Assembly (NCBI RefSeq): GCF_004358165.1
Contig: NZ_SMTG01000007.1
Coordinates: forward strand, 62,001 to 126,000
Origin: Luteimonas terrae
GTDB taxonomy: Bacteria; Pseudomonadota; Gammaproteobacteria; Xanthomonadales; Xanthomonadaceae
Reading direction: 5' to 3'
DNA length: 64,000 bases
Part shown: positions 36,154 through 46,218 of the stretch, in pieces
How the letters are laid out: each line of letters starts with the position of its first letter
Numbering within the stretch: position 1 is the first letter of the stretch
Notes under the pieces: model-generated
The model's input: only the letters and a program-made list of their open reading frames with translations
What the model was told of the DNA's origin: nothing
Database searches by the model: none
Program-made: the position numbers and the translations under genes

Positions 36154-36948
36154 GTGTCCGATCCGATTTCCGCCCTGCTCCTCGGCATCATCGAGGGGCT
36201 GACCGAATTCCTGCCCGTTTCCAGCACCGGTCACCTGCTGATCGCCCAGCACTGGCTCGGCGCGCGTTCGGACTTCTTCAACATCGTCATCCAGGCCGGC
36301 GCGATTCTCGCCACGCTGCTGGTGTTCCGCCAGCGCATCTGGCAGCTGACGACGGGTCTGGGCAATCGCGAACACCGCGACTATTCGGCCAAGCTGTTCG
36401 TCGCATTCGCGGTGACCGCGCTGGTCGGCCTGCCGGTGCGCATGGCGGGCTGGGAACTGCCGGAGACGGTCACGCCGGTCGCCTGGGCGCTGATCATCGG
36501 CGGCATCTGGATGCTGGTGGCCGAGTACTTCGCCGAGAAGCGCGGCGACAACGCGCACGTGACATGGACGGTGGCCATCGCGGTCGGTCTGGCGCAGGTG
36601 GTGGCCGGCGTGTTTCCCGGCACCTCGCGTTCGGCGACGACGATCTTCCTGGCGATGCTGCTGGGCCTGAGCCGGCGCTCGGCCGCGGCCGAGTTCGCGT
36701 TCCTGGTCGGCATTCCGACGATGTTCGCCGCCAGCGCCTATGCGTTCCTGGAACTGTGGATGGACCAGGGCCTGGGCGGGGAAGCCTGGGGCGATGTCGC
36801 GATCGCCTTCATCGCCGCGATGGTCACCGGCTTCATCGTGGTGAAGTGGCTGCTGGGGTACATCAAGCGCCACCGCTTCACCGGCTTTGCGCTCTATCGC
36901 ATCGCGCTGGGTGCGGGCTTGCTGCTGTTGATGCCGTCGGGTTTCTGA
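36154..36948 (+). CDS. uppP: undecaprenyl-diphosphatase (BacA/UppP)
   Basis: A 264-residue polytopic membrane enzyme regenerating undecaprenyl phosphate, the carrier for peptidoglycan and O-antigen; it confers bacitracin tolerance. Signature EGLTEFLPVSSTGH (14-27) and PGTSRSATT (155-163) carry the catalytic Glu, Ser, His and Arg residues. It starts with GTG, giving MSDPISALLLGIIEG. Its end is 3 bp from the convergent tatD stop. Confidence 0.96.
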   Translation: MSDPISALLLGIIEGLTEFLPVSSTGHLLIAQHWLGARSDFFNIVIQAGAILATLLVFRQRIWQLTTGLGNREHRDYSAKLFVAFAVTALVGLPVRMAGWELPETVTPVAWALIIGGIWMLVAEYFAEKRGDNAHVTWTVAIAVGLAQVVAGVFPGTSRSATTIFLAMLLGLSRRSAAAEFAFLVGIPTMFAASAYAFLELWMDQGLGGEAWGDVAIAFIAAMVTGFIVVKWLLGYIKRHRFTGFALYRIALGAGLLLLMPSGF

Positions 36949-36951
36949 GGT

Positions 36952-37740
36952 CTACGGCAGGCGGAAGAACGCCGCCGCCGTCGCCGTCGTCGCCTCGGCA
37001 GTGACCGCGACGTCCTCGCTGCGATCGCGCGCCAGTTCCTCGACGATGTGCGGCAGGAACGCCGGCTCGTTGCGGCGATCCTTCGGGCTGGGCTTGAGCG
37101 TGCGCGGCAGCAGATAGGGCGCGTCGGTCTCGACCATCAACCGGTGGGCTGGAATGCTGGGCACCAACTCGCGCAGATGCTGGCCGCGGCGCTCGTCGCA
37201 CAGCCAGCCGGTGATGCCGATGTGCCAGTCGCGGTCGAGGCAATCGAACAGCTCGCGCTTGTCTGCGGTGAAGCAGTGCACGATCGCCGGGCCGATCTTC
37301 CCTTCGAACTCGCGCATGATCGCGACGAAGTCGTCGTGCGCATCGCGCTGGTGCAGGAACAGCGGCTTGCCGGTCTCGACCGCGATCTGCAGCTGCCGCT
37401 CGAAGGCCTTGCGCTGCGCGGGGCGCGGCGAGAAATCACGGAAGTAGTCGAGCCCGCACTCGCCGACTGCGACGACTTCCGGATGCGCCAGCAGCGCGCG
37501 CATCTCGGCGTCGCACTCGTCGGTGTATTCGAGCGCGTGATGCGGATGCACGCCTGCGGTCGCATAGAGAAACCCGGGATGCGCCTGCGCCAGCTCGAGC
37601 GCCTTGGGCGAATGTTCGCGGCTGGCGCCGGTGATCACCATGCGTGTCACGCCGGCGTTGCGCGCGCGCTGCAGCACCGCGTCGCGATCGTGGTCGAAAC
37701 TGTCGTGGGTGAGATTGACGCCGATGTCGATCAGCTGCAT
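36952..37740 (-). CDS. tatD: TatD family metal-dependent DNase
   Basis: A 262-residue TIM-barrel hydrolase. The N-terminus MQLIDIGVNLTHDSF carries the TatD-subgroup DIGVNL in place of the HxH seen in the YcfH/YjjV subgroup. Other family motifs: GVHPHHA, VGECGLDYFRDFSP, LFLHQRDAH, AIVHCFT and VETDAPYLLPR. TatD shows 3'-5' exonuclease activity linked to DNA repair in E. coli. Cytoplasmic. Confidence 0.93.
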   Translation of the reverse strand: MQLIDIGVNLTHDSFDHDRDAVLQRARNAGVTRMVITGASREHSPKALELAQAHPGFLYATAGVHPHHALEYTDECDAEMRALLAHPEVVAVGECGLDYFRDFSPRPAQRKAFERQLQIAVETGKPLFLHQRDAHDDFVAIMREFEGKIGPAIVHCFTADKRELFDCLDRDWHIGITGWLCDERRGQHLRELVPSIPAHRLMVETDAPYLLPRTLKPSPKDRRNEPAFLPHIVEELARDRSEDVAVTAEATTATAAAFFRLP

Positions 37741-37802
37741 GGGGAAATGCGGGCAACGTGGGGGGGTGCATTGTAGTCAGCGGACCCGCTGCTGCTGCGA
37801 AG

Positions 37803-37827
37803 CCCTCCCCCGCGCGCGGGGGGAGGG
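37803..37827. repeat. CCCTCCCCC hairpin, copy 2
   Basis: CCCTCCCCC-gcgcgcg-GGGGGAGGG, preceded by GAAG exactly as at 27982-27985. It lies between tatD (upstream end) and the endonuclease stop and is probably the endonuclease terminator/REP-like element. Confidence 0.65.
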
Positions 37828-37871
37828 GTTCAACCGCCACGCGTGCGCGCAAAGGGCATCCTGCGCCCGGC

Positions 37872-39647
<1,776 letters not shown>

Positions 39648-39767
39648 GGTGGTTCCGTTGACGGAGAAGCGGCAGAGTCTGGCGGCCGCCAGGGTGCACC
39701 GTCACCCGGGGCAAACCCTTGCACGGACGCATCGACGCGAATGCGTGACGTCGTTAGCCTGTGCGCC

Positions 39768-42293
39768 GTGACGCCGACCGGATCGCCCGCTTTTCCTATC
39801 ACACCCATGTTGCCGGAGATTCTCGGCAGCCTCGCCGATCATCCGCGTCTGGTGCTCGAAGCGCCGCCCGGTGCAGGCAAGACCACGCAGGTGCCGCTGG
39901 CCCTGCTGGATGCGGACTGGCTCGGCACGCGCCGCATCGTGATGCTGGAACCGCGCCGCGTGGCCGCGCGTTCGGCCGCGAGCTTCATGGCGCGGCAGCT
40001 CGGCGACGACGTCGGCGGAACCGTCGGTTACCGCATCCGCTTCGAATCGCGCATCAGCGCGCGCACGCGGATCGAGGTCGTCACCGAAGGCATCCTGACG
40101 CGGATGCTGCAGGACGATCCGGAACTCTCGGATGTCGGCGCGCTGCTGTTCGACGAATTCCACGAACGTCATCTGGCCGGCGATCTTGGCCTCGCACTTG
40201 CGCGCGACGTGCAGGCCGGCCTGCGCGAGGACCTGCGGCTGGTGGTGATGTCGGCGACGCTCGACGGCGCGCGCATCGCGCAGTGGCTGGATGCGCCGCG
40301 GCTGTCGAGCGCGGGCCGCAGCTATCCGGTCGAGGTCTCGCATGTGCCGCCCAAGCGCGACGAGACGCTCGAGCACCAGGTCCGCCGCGTCGTGCTTGAT
40401 GCTTTGGCCACGCAGCCCGGCGATGCGCTGGTGTTCCTGCCGGGCCAACGCGAGATCGCGCGCGCGCGCGCGCAGCTCGACGCCACATTGCCGGGCGAGG
40501 TCGAACTGCTGGTGCTGCACGGCGAGCTGCCGGTCGAGGCGCAGACGCACGTGCTGCAGCCCGCGGGCGACGGCCGGCGTCGCGTGGTGCTGGCGACCAA
40601 CGTCGCCGAAAGCAGTGTGACGTTGCCGGGCGTGCGCATCGTCGTCGACAGCGGCCAGGCGCGCGAACCGCGGTTCGATCCCAACAGCGGCTTCTCGCGT
40701 CTGGAGACCGTGGCGATCTCGCAGGCCTCGGCCGACCAGCGCGCCGGTCGCGCGGGCCGTGTCGCACCGGGTGTCGCGCTGCGCCTGTGGCCGGAATCGC
40801 AACGCCTGGAACCACAGCGACGCCCGGAGATCGCACAGGTCGACCTGGCGGCACTGGCGCTCGAACTCGCGGCCTGGGGCGACACCGCGCTGGCATTCCC
40901 GGATACCCCGCCGGCCGGCGCGATGGGCGCCGCGCAAGATCTGCTGCGGCGCCTCGACGCGCTGGATGCGCGTGGCGCGATCACGCCGACGGGGCGCCGC
41001 ATGCTCGCGCTGGGCACGCATCCGCGACTCGCGGCGATGCTGCTGGCCGGCAACGACGCCGACGAACGCGCGCTCGCCTGCGATCTGTGCGCGCTGCTGG
41101 AAGCACGTGACCCGCTGCGGCCGTTGCCGGGTGCGCCGCGTTCGGATGGCGTGGCTGCGCGTTGGCAGGCGCTGGCGGCGTTCCGCAGCGGACGCGCGCC
41201 TGCCGATGCACAACGCGGTGCGCTCGCGGCGATCGATACGGCGGCCCGGCAGTGGCGTCGACGTCTGAAGCTCGATGCATCGCCGCAGACGTCGGCACCC
41301 GCGCATCTGCTGGGCGATCTGCTCGCACATGCGTTTCCGGATCGCATCGGCCACCGCCATGCACGCGACGCCTCGCGCTACACGCTCAGCAACGGCCGCA
41401 TGGCACGCCTGTTCGACGACAGCAGCCTGCGCGGCGAGGCCTGGATCGTCGCCAGCGAACTGCGCTACGAAGCTCGCGACGCCCTGCTGCTGCGCGGCGC
41501 GCCGGTCGACGAAGCGCGGCTGCGCGCGCAATGGCCGGACCGGTTCAGCGATGCCGATGAAACGCGCTGGGATGCCGAGCGACGCGCCCTGGTCGGCGAA
41601 CGCGTGCGCCGCTTCGACGGCATCGTGCTCGACGCGCGCGCCAATGGCCGCGTCGATCCGGCGCAGGCTGCGCAGGCGCTGAGTGATGCGGTCGGTGTGC
41701 TGGGCCTCGCCGTGCTGCCGTGGCGCGACGGTCTGCGCCAGTGGCAGGCGCGCGTGCAGGCGGTGCGCGCGTGGATGCCCGAACTCGGGTTGCCCGATGT
41801 CTCGGACGACGCCCTGCTGGCGACGCGCGACACCTGGCTGCGGCCCGCGTTCGCGGGGCTCACACGGCTCGATGCGCTGGGCGCGGACACGTTCGCCGAT
41901 GCGCTGCAGGGCGGACTCGACTGGACGCGCCGCCAGCAGCTCGACCGACTGGCCCCGGTGCGCATCACGGTGCCCTCGGGCATGGCACGTGCGATCGAGT
42001 ACGCGATCGAAGCCGACGGCACACCCGCGCCGCCGGTGCTCGCGGTCAAGCTGCAGGAACTGTTCGGCCTGACGACGACGCCGACCGTCGCCGACGGCCG
42101 CGTGCCGCTGATGATCCATCTGCTGTCGCCGGCCGGGCGCCCGCTGCAGGTCACGCGCGACCTCGCCGGCTTCTGGGAACGCACGTATCCGGAGGTGCGT
42201 AAGGAGATGAAGGGGCGGTATCCCAAACATCCCTGGCCCGAGGATCCATGGAATGCGCCCGCCACGCATCGCGCGAAACCGCGGGGCACGTGA
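39768..42293 (+). CDS. hrpB: ATP-dependent RNA helicase HrpB
   Basis: A DExH-box helicase of about 841 residues. Motif I APPGAGKTTQVP, motif II DEFHERHL (DEFH variant typical of HrpB), motif III SATLDG, motif VI QRAGRAGR and the HrpB-specific C-terminal domain are present. The start is ambiguous: GTG 39768 gives MTPTGSPAFPITP, while ATGs at 39741 and 39807 are alternatives. Cellular role unclear. The last 18 codons and the stop lie inside a 124-bp tandem repeat, two further copies of which follow the gene. Confidence 0.92.
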   Translation: MTPTGSPAFPITPMLPEILGSLADHPRLVLEAPPGAGKTTQVPLALLDADWLGTRRIVMLEPRRVAARSAASFMARQLGDDVGGTVGYRIRFESRISARTRIEVVTEGILTRMLQDDPELSDVGALLFDEFHERHLAGDLGLALARDVQAGLREDLRLVVMSATLDGARIAQWLDAPRLSSAGRSYPVEVSHVPPKRDETLEHQVRRVVLDALATQPGDALVFLPGQREIARARAQLDATLPGEVELLVLHGELPVEAQTHVLQPAGDGRRRVVLATNVAESSVTLPGVRIVVDSGQAREPRFDPNSGFSRLETVAISQASADQRAGRAGRVAPGVALRLWPESQRLEPQRRPEIAQVDLAALALELAAWGDTALAFPDTPPAGAMGAAQDLLRRLDALDARGAITPTGRRMLALGTHPRLAAMLLAGNDADERALACDLCALLEARDPLRPLPGAPRSDGVAARWQALAAFRSGRAPADAQRGALAAIDTAARQWRRRLKLDASPQTSAPAHLLGDLLAHAFPDRIGHRHARDASRYTLSNGRMARLFDDSSLRGEAWIVASELRYEARDALLLRGAPVDEARLRAQWPDRFSDADETRWDAERRALVGERVRRFDGIVLDARANGRVDPAQAAQALSDAVGVLGLAVLPWRDGLRQWQARVQAVRAWMPELGLPDVSDDALLATRDTWLRPAFAGLTRLDALGADTFADALQGGLDWTRRQQLDRLAPVRITVPSGMARAIEYAIEADGTPAPPVLAVKLQELFGLTTTPTVADGRVPLMIHLLSPAGRPLQVTRDLAGFWERTYPEVRKEMKGRYPKHPWPEDPWNAPATHRAKPRGT

Positions 42294-42541
42294 GGCGTCG
42301 CGATCTGGACCCGTGGCGACGGTGCAGCCTCGCTGCGACGGTGGGTCATGCGTGGCGCGGCCCGAGGATCCATGGAATGCGCCCGCCACGCATCGCGCGA
42401 AACCGCGGGGCACGTGAGGCGTCGCGATCTGGACCCGTGGCGACGGTGCAGCCGCGTTGCGACAGTGGGTCATGCGTGGCGCAGCCCGAGGATCCATGGA
42501 ACGCGCCCGCCACGCATCGCGCGAAGCCACGCGGCACGTAA
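42237..42541. repeat. 124-bp tandem repeat (about 2.4 copies) at hrpB 3' end
   Basis: Units begin at 42237, 42361 and 42485 with CCCGAGGATCCATGGA. Copies 1 and 2 differ at about 4 of 124 positions; copy 3 stops after about 55 bp. Each unit start encodes the hrpB tail PEDPWNAPATHRAKPRGT plus stop in its own frame; 124 is not a multiple of 3. Copy 3 differs from copy 1 only synonymously (aat/aac, aaa/aag, ccg/cca, cgg/cgc, tga/taa). CGCCACGCAT and ATGCGTGGCG within each unit form an inverted repeat. Confidence 0.9.
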
Positions 42542-42676
42542 GTATCCGATGCGCGCCCGCGGTAAGAGCCCGAACGGCAGCTGACGGCCGATTCCGGCAA
42601 CGGCAGCGATCACGCGGGTTCCACAGGCGCTGACTAGACTCGGTCATCCCCTATGCGGACACCCGAGGTCCTTCCC

Positions 42677-43030
42677 ATGAGCAAGTTCGAAGCGCTGTCC
42701 GACAAGGCCCTGTCGCTGGTCGGCCAGGCGGGCGACAGCCTGCGCCAGTCGATTCCGAGTTCCGCCGAGAAGTGGCTGCAGACCGGCGCCGCCTTGGGCG
42801 CGGCCCGCATGGGAACGCGTGTGGCCGGCGGCTTTCTGCGCCGCAACCCGGCGATCGTCGCCGCGTCGGTCATCGGCGCAGGACTCGTCTGGGTCGCCGC
42901 GCGCCAGTACAAGAAGCGCAAGGAAAACGGCGCCGTCGAAGGCAGCTCGCGCCGCATCGAACCGAGCCGCGCACCGGCCCGCAAGCGCACCACGCGCCGC
43001 GCGGCTGCGAACTCGAACTCGCAGGACTGA
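42677..43030 (+). CDS. small membrane protein with basic C-terminal tail, unknown function
   Basis: A 117-residue protein. The N-terminal half is amphipathic (FEALSDKALSLVGQAGDSLR), then Gly/Arg-rich, with one hydrophobic segment at about 59-76 (AIVAASVIGAGLVWVAA), then a strongly basic tail (QYKKRKEN; RKRTTRRAAA) that would remain cytoplasmic. No family recognised. ATG 42677 was chosen over 42653 because GAGG lies upstream. A strong terminator follows at 43086. Confidence 0.7.
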   Translation: MSKFEALSDKALSLVGQAGDSLRQSIPSSAEKWLQTGAALGAARMGTRVAGGFLRRNPAIVAASVIGAGLVWVAARQYKKRKENGAVEGSSRRIEPSRAPARKRTTRRAAANSNSQD

Positions 43031-43085
43031 ACCACCAGACTCGACCCGTGCGCCGGCCATGCGGCCGGGCGCAGGTAGACCGGAA

Positions 43086-43110
43086 CGCGGGCCTCGGCCC
43101 GCGTTTTTTT
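43086..43110 (+). terminator. rho-independent terminator
   Basis: CGCGGGCC-tc-GGCCCGCG followed by seven T, 55 bp after the small membrane protein gene. Textbook intrinsic terminator. Confidence 0.92.
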
Positions 43111-43204
43111 ATGTCTTGCAGATCCGTCACCCCTCTCAGGACGCTTGGAGCGCGACGACGGCCGTCACCGGAGTGCGTCGAGTCGTGTGACGCAGCTCGC
43201 GAAA

Positions 43205-43246
43205 GACCAGTACTGGTCCCCTTTCTGATGCCGCGGACTGCGGCAT
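43205..43246. repeat. palindrome and hairpin between terminator and kinase gene
   Basis: GACCAGTACTGGTC (43205-43218) is a perfect 14-bp palindrome; ATGCCGC-ggact-GCGGCAT (43228-43246) is a perfect 7-bp hairpin. They sit in the 183 bp between the terminator and the end of the convergent kinase gene; no coding signal here. Confidence 0.5.
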
Positions 43247-43293
43247 GGCGACGGCGGGTTTCGCTGCGCGCTACCCACCCTGCGGCAGGACGC

Positions 43294-44433
43294 TCAGGCG
43301 TCCTGCGGGTCGTCGTTCGCGGCGGTCAGTTCGAGGTCCGACGCGACTTCCGGCAGCTCGATGATGAAACGTGCACCGCCGCCTTCGCGGTCCTCGTACC
43401 AGAGCTGGCCGCCGAGGTCGACGATGATCTGCTTGGCCAGCGACAGACCCAGGCCGCTGGAGCGGCCGTCGTCCTTGCCGGCGTGCGCCAGGCGCTGGAA
43501 GGGGCGGAACAGGGCGTGCTGCAGGTCGCGGGCGATGCCCGGCCCGCGGTCCTCGACCAGCAGCTGCCAGAAGCCGGCACCGCCGCCGCGCAGCGAAATG
43601 TCGACGTTGCTGTCGGGCGCGTACTTGATGGCGTTGCTGATCAGGTTCTCGGCGACCTGGCGCAGCACCAGGCCGTCGATCGCGACCATCGGCGTGACGT
43701 CGGGCGCGCGCGCCTGCAGGAGCACGCCGCGGTCCTCGAACTGCATGGCGTAACGCGCGACGATCCAGTCCAGCACGTCGCGCAGTCCGGTGGCCTGCGC
43801 GGCCTCGGCGGCCTTGCGCGAGGTGTCCTGGGTTTCGAGATAGCGGCGGATGTAGCCGAGCGCGTCTTCGGCGCTCTCGTGGATCATCTTGTGGTAGCGC
43901 GGGATGCGCTCGGGCTTGGTCTCGTTCTTGACCAGCATGTCGCTGGCGAACCAGATGCTCGACAGCGGGTTCTTCAGATCATGCGCGACCAGGTTGACCA
44001 GCTCCTGGCGCTCGCGCGCGATGCGCTCGAGCCGGTCGCGGGTCTGCTTGAGCCCGACGTGCGCATTGACGCGCGCCAGCAGCTCCTCGGGCATGAAGGG
44101 CTTGGTGACGTAGTCGACCGCGCCCGAGTCGAAGGCGCGCAGCAGCAGCTCGCGATCCTGGGCCACGGTCAGGAACACCACCGGCAGGCGCAACAGGTCC
44201 GGGTTCTGCTTGATCTCGCCCAGCAGCGCGAAGCCGTCCATGTTCGGCATCAGCATGTCGAGCAGCAGCAGGTCGAACTGGCGCGCCTCGAGCATCGCCA
44301 ACGCTTCCGCGCCGTCCGGTGCGGTCTGCACTTCGTAGCCGTGGCGGCTCAGCAGCGAACTCACCACGCGCAGGTTCGCAGGCTGATCGTCGACGACGAG
44401 GATGCGACCGCTGGCGTTTGCAGAGTTCGGCAT
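43294..44433 (-). CDS. receiver-histidine kinase (REC-HisKA-HATPase), soluble
   Basis: A 379-residue cytoplasmic signalling protein. Residues 9-125 are a response-regulator receiver domain (Asp59 in LLLLDMLMPNMDG, Lys111 in VTKPF). A short coiled coil leads to the HisKA domain with phospho-acceptor His151 (VAHDLKNPLSS) and the HATPase_c domain (N box NLISNAIKYAP, G1 DRGPGIA, G2 GLGLSLAK). There is no membrane segment. The receiver may gate the kinase in response to an unknown upstream kinase. The ATG at 44433 gives MPNSANASGRILVVDD. No partner regulator gene is adjacent. Confidence 0.92.
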   Translation of the reverse strand: MPNSANASGRILVVDDQPANLRVVSSLLSRHGYEVQTAPDGAEALAMLEARQFDLLLLDMLMPNMDGFALLGEIKQNPDLLRLPVVFLTVAQDRELLLRAFDSGAVDYVTKPFMPEELLARVNAHVGLKQTRDRLERIARERQELVNLVAHDLKNPLSSIWFASDMLVKNETKPERIPRYHKMIHESAEDALGYIRRYLETQDTSRKAAEAAQATGLRDVLDWIVARYAMQFEDRGVLLQARAPDVTPMVAIDGLVLRQVAENLISNAIKYAPDSNVDISLRGGGAGFWQLLVEDRGPGIARDLQHALFRPFQRLAHAGKDDGRSSGLGLSLAKQIIVDLGGQLWYEDREGGGARFIIELPEVASDLELTAANDDPQDA

Positions 44434-44535
44434 TGGGTTCCGGAGTGCCCGACGGGGGGCGGGCGGCATGCGGGCAGGTTCCTGTCCGCCCGGCACGGTA
44501 CCAGAAAGCACCCGCCCTCCACAGGCGGCGGGCCC

Positions 44536-45081
44536 CTATGCACCGTCGACGCGGCGCCACGCGCCCGGTGCGAGGCCGTCGATCGACCAGCGCCCGATCC
44601 CCACGCGCACCAGCCGCAGCGTCGGCAGGCCGACCGCCGCGGTCATGCGCCGGACCTGGCGGTTGCGGCCTTCGTGGATCACCAGCTCCAGCCACGCGTC
44701 CGACACGGTCTTGCGGAAGCGCACCGGCGGATCGCGCGGCCACAGCACGGGTGCGGGCTCGAGCAGCGAGACCCGGGCCGGCCGCGTGGGACCGTCGTTG
44801 AGCACCACGCCGTCGCGCAGGGCCTGCAGCTGGTCCGGCGTGGGCGTCCCTTCCACCTGCACGCGGTAGGTCTTGGGCAGCTTGTGGCGCGGGTCGGTGA
44901 TGCGGTGCGCCAGCGAGCCGTCGTCGGTCAGCAGCAGCAGACCTTCGCTGTCGTGATCGAGGCGGCCGGCCGCGTAGACGTCGGCCGGCAGACCGAAACC
45001 GGCGAGCGTCGGTCGCGGCGGCGTGCTGCGATCGGTGAACTGGCAGAGCACGCCATAGGGCTTGTTGAAGGCAACGAGCAT
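44536..45081 (-). CDS. pseudouridine synthase, RsuA/RluE-like
   Basis: A 181-residue enzyme converting a specific uridine in rRNA to pseudouridine. The catalytic Asp42 lies in AGRLDHDSEGLLLLT, and VIHEGRNRQVRRMTAAVG is the family C-terminal motif. It lacks the N-terminal S4 domain, as RluE (23S rRNA) does, so RluE is the nearest guess. 102 bp upstream of the receiver-kinase gene on the same strand. Confidence 0.9.
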   Translation of the reverse strand: MLVAFNKPYGVLCQFTDRSTPPRPTLAGFGLPADVYAAGRLDHDSEGLLLLTDDGSLAHRITDPRHKLPKTYRVQVEGTPTPDQLQALRDGVVLNDGPTRPARVSLLEPAPVLWPRDPPVRFRKTVSDAWLELVIHEGRNRQVRRMTAAVGLPTLRLVRVGIGRWSIDGLAPGAWRRVDGA

Positions 45082-45183
45082 GGACTTGGCAGCGGATTCG
45101 GAACGTCAGTCCGGCGCGACGCAGGCCCGGACGCGTGCAATCGTCCGGCACCGACGTCTCACCTGTTTACGCCCGCACGCTGC

Positions 45184-46038
45184 TCACGGCTTCACGAACC
45201 GCAGCGTCATCCGGTCGCTCTCGCCGATCGCCGTGTACTTCGCCGCGTCCTGCGGCTCGTGGCGGTTCGACGGCGGCAGCATCCACACGCCGTTGGGATG
45301 GTCGCGGGTGTCCTTCGGGTTCGCGTTGACCTCGCTGCTGCCGTCGACCCGGAAGCCGGCCGCCTGCGCGAGCGCGATGACCTGCGCCGTGCCGACGTAG
45401 CCGCTGCGGTCGTCGGCGGGCACGTCGGCCTTCGCGCGATGTTCGACCACGCCCAGCACGCCGCCGGGCCGCAGCACGTCGTAGAACGCCTTGAACATGC
45501 CCTCGGCCTGGCCGCTGCCGCGCCAGTTGTGCACATTGCGGAAGGTCAGCACGACATCGGCCGAGTTCGACGGTCCCAGCCGCGGCGCGGCGGGATCGTA
45601 GGCCACCATGCGCGCGCGGTCGAACTGCGCCGGCGCGGCGTCGAAGCGGGCCTGCAGGCCGCTGCGCTGCCCACTCTGGTAATCGCGGCCGCGCCCTTCG
45701 GCGACGACGGCCGGATCGACGACGGCGGCGATGTAGCGGCCGTTGTCGCGCAGGTAGGGCGCGAGGATCTCGGCATACCAGGCGCCACTGCCGGGGGTGA
45801 TCTCGATGACGGTGTGCTCGGGGCGCACGCCGAAGAACGACAGCGTTTCACGCGGATGACGATGGATGTCGCGCGCGCGGTTCTCCGCGCTGCGCCAGTC
45901 GCCGGCCAGCGCGGCGTCGAGGCGCGTGACGTTGTTGGCATCCAGATCGGCGGCCGAATCGGCCGGGGTGTGCGGCCCGCTGGCGCAGCCGGCGAGGACG
46001 AGCAAGGCGACGGCACAGAGCGACAAGCTGCGTTGCAT
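45184..46038 (-). CDS. class I SAM-methyltransferase-like lipoprotein
   Basis: A 284-residue protein with a lipoprotein signal (LAGC, Cys18) followed by a methyltransferase fold: motif I VIEITPGSGAWYAEIL (77-92), acidic residue and strand at GRYIAAVVDP, VVLTFRNVHNW (motif IV), and LRPGGVLGVVEHRA. This corresponds to the predicted methyltransferases with export signals (COG4798 type). Methyl donors are cytoplasmic, so the exported location is odd. Substrate unknown. Divergent from the aldo/keto reductase gene. Confidence 0.85.
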   Translation of the reverse strand: MQRSLSLCAVALLVLAGCASGPHTPADSAADLDANNVTRLDAALAGDWRSAENRARDIHRHPRETLSFFGVRPEHTVIEITPGSGAWYAEILAPYLRDNGRYIAAVVDPAVVAEGRGRDYQSGQRSGLQARFDAAPAQFDRARMVAYDPAAPRLGPSNSADVVLTFRNVHNWRGSGQAEGMFKAFYDVLRPGGVLGVVEHRAKADVPADDRSGYVGTAQVIALAQAAGFRVDGSSEVNANPKDTRDHPNGVWMLPPSNRHEPQDAAKYTAIGESDRMTLRFVKP

Positions 46039-46218
46039 GGGCGGAACTCCGGGATGCGGACGTGGCGCAAGGGTGCCACAAGCCGCGCGCCGAACGCGGT
46101 CGCTGCACGCCGGCCTTTTGGTGCGCCCCCGCCGGAACAGTGCTTTGCGCGCCGGCCGGTGTCTGTCGCAGCGGCACCCTGCCTATGCTGGCCGCTCTTC
46201 GTACACAGGAGCTGCGCC

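Noticed and set aside
36952-37740. Loss of the HxH metal motif in TatD as a sign of inactivation
   Set aside because: The DIGVNL form at this position is normal for the TatD subgroup; the other motifs are intact.
40457-40473. CG dinucleotide run in hrpB
   Set aside because: It encodes ARARA in the correct frame and shows no sign of frame change; slippage or Z-DNA would be speculation.
39702-42647. 981-codon open frame antisense to hrpB
   Set aside because: Shadow of a verified helicase; composition is typical of reverse frames in GC-rich genes.
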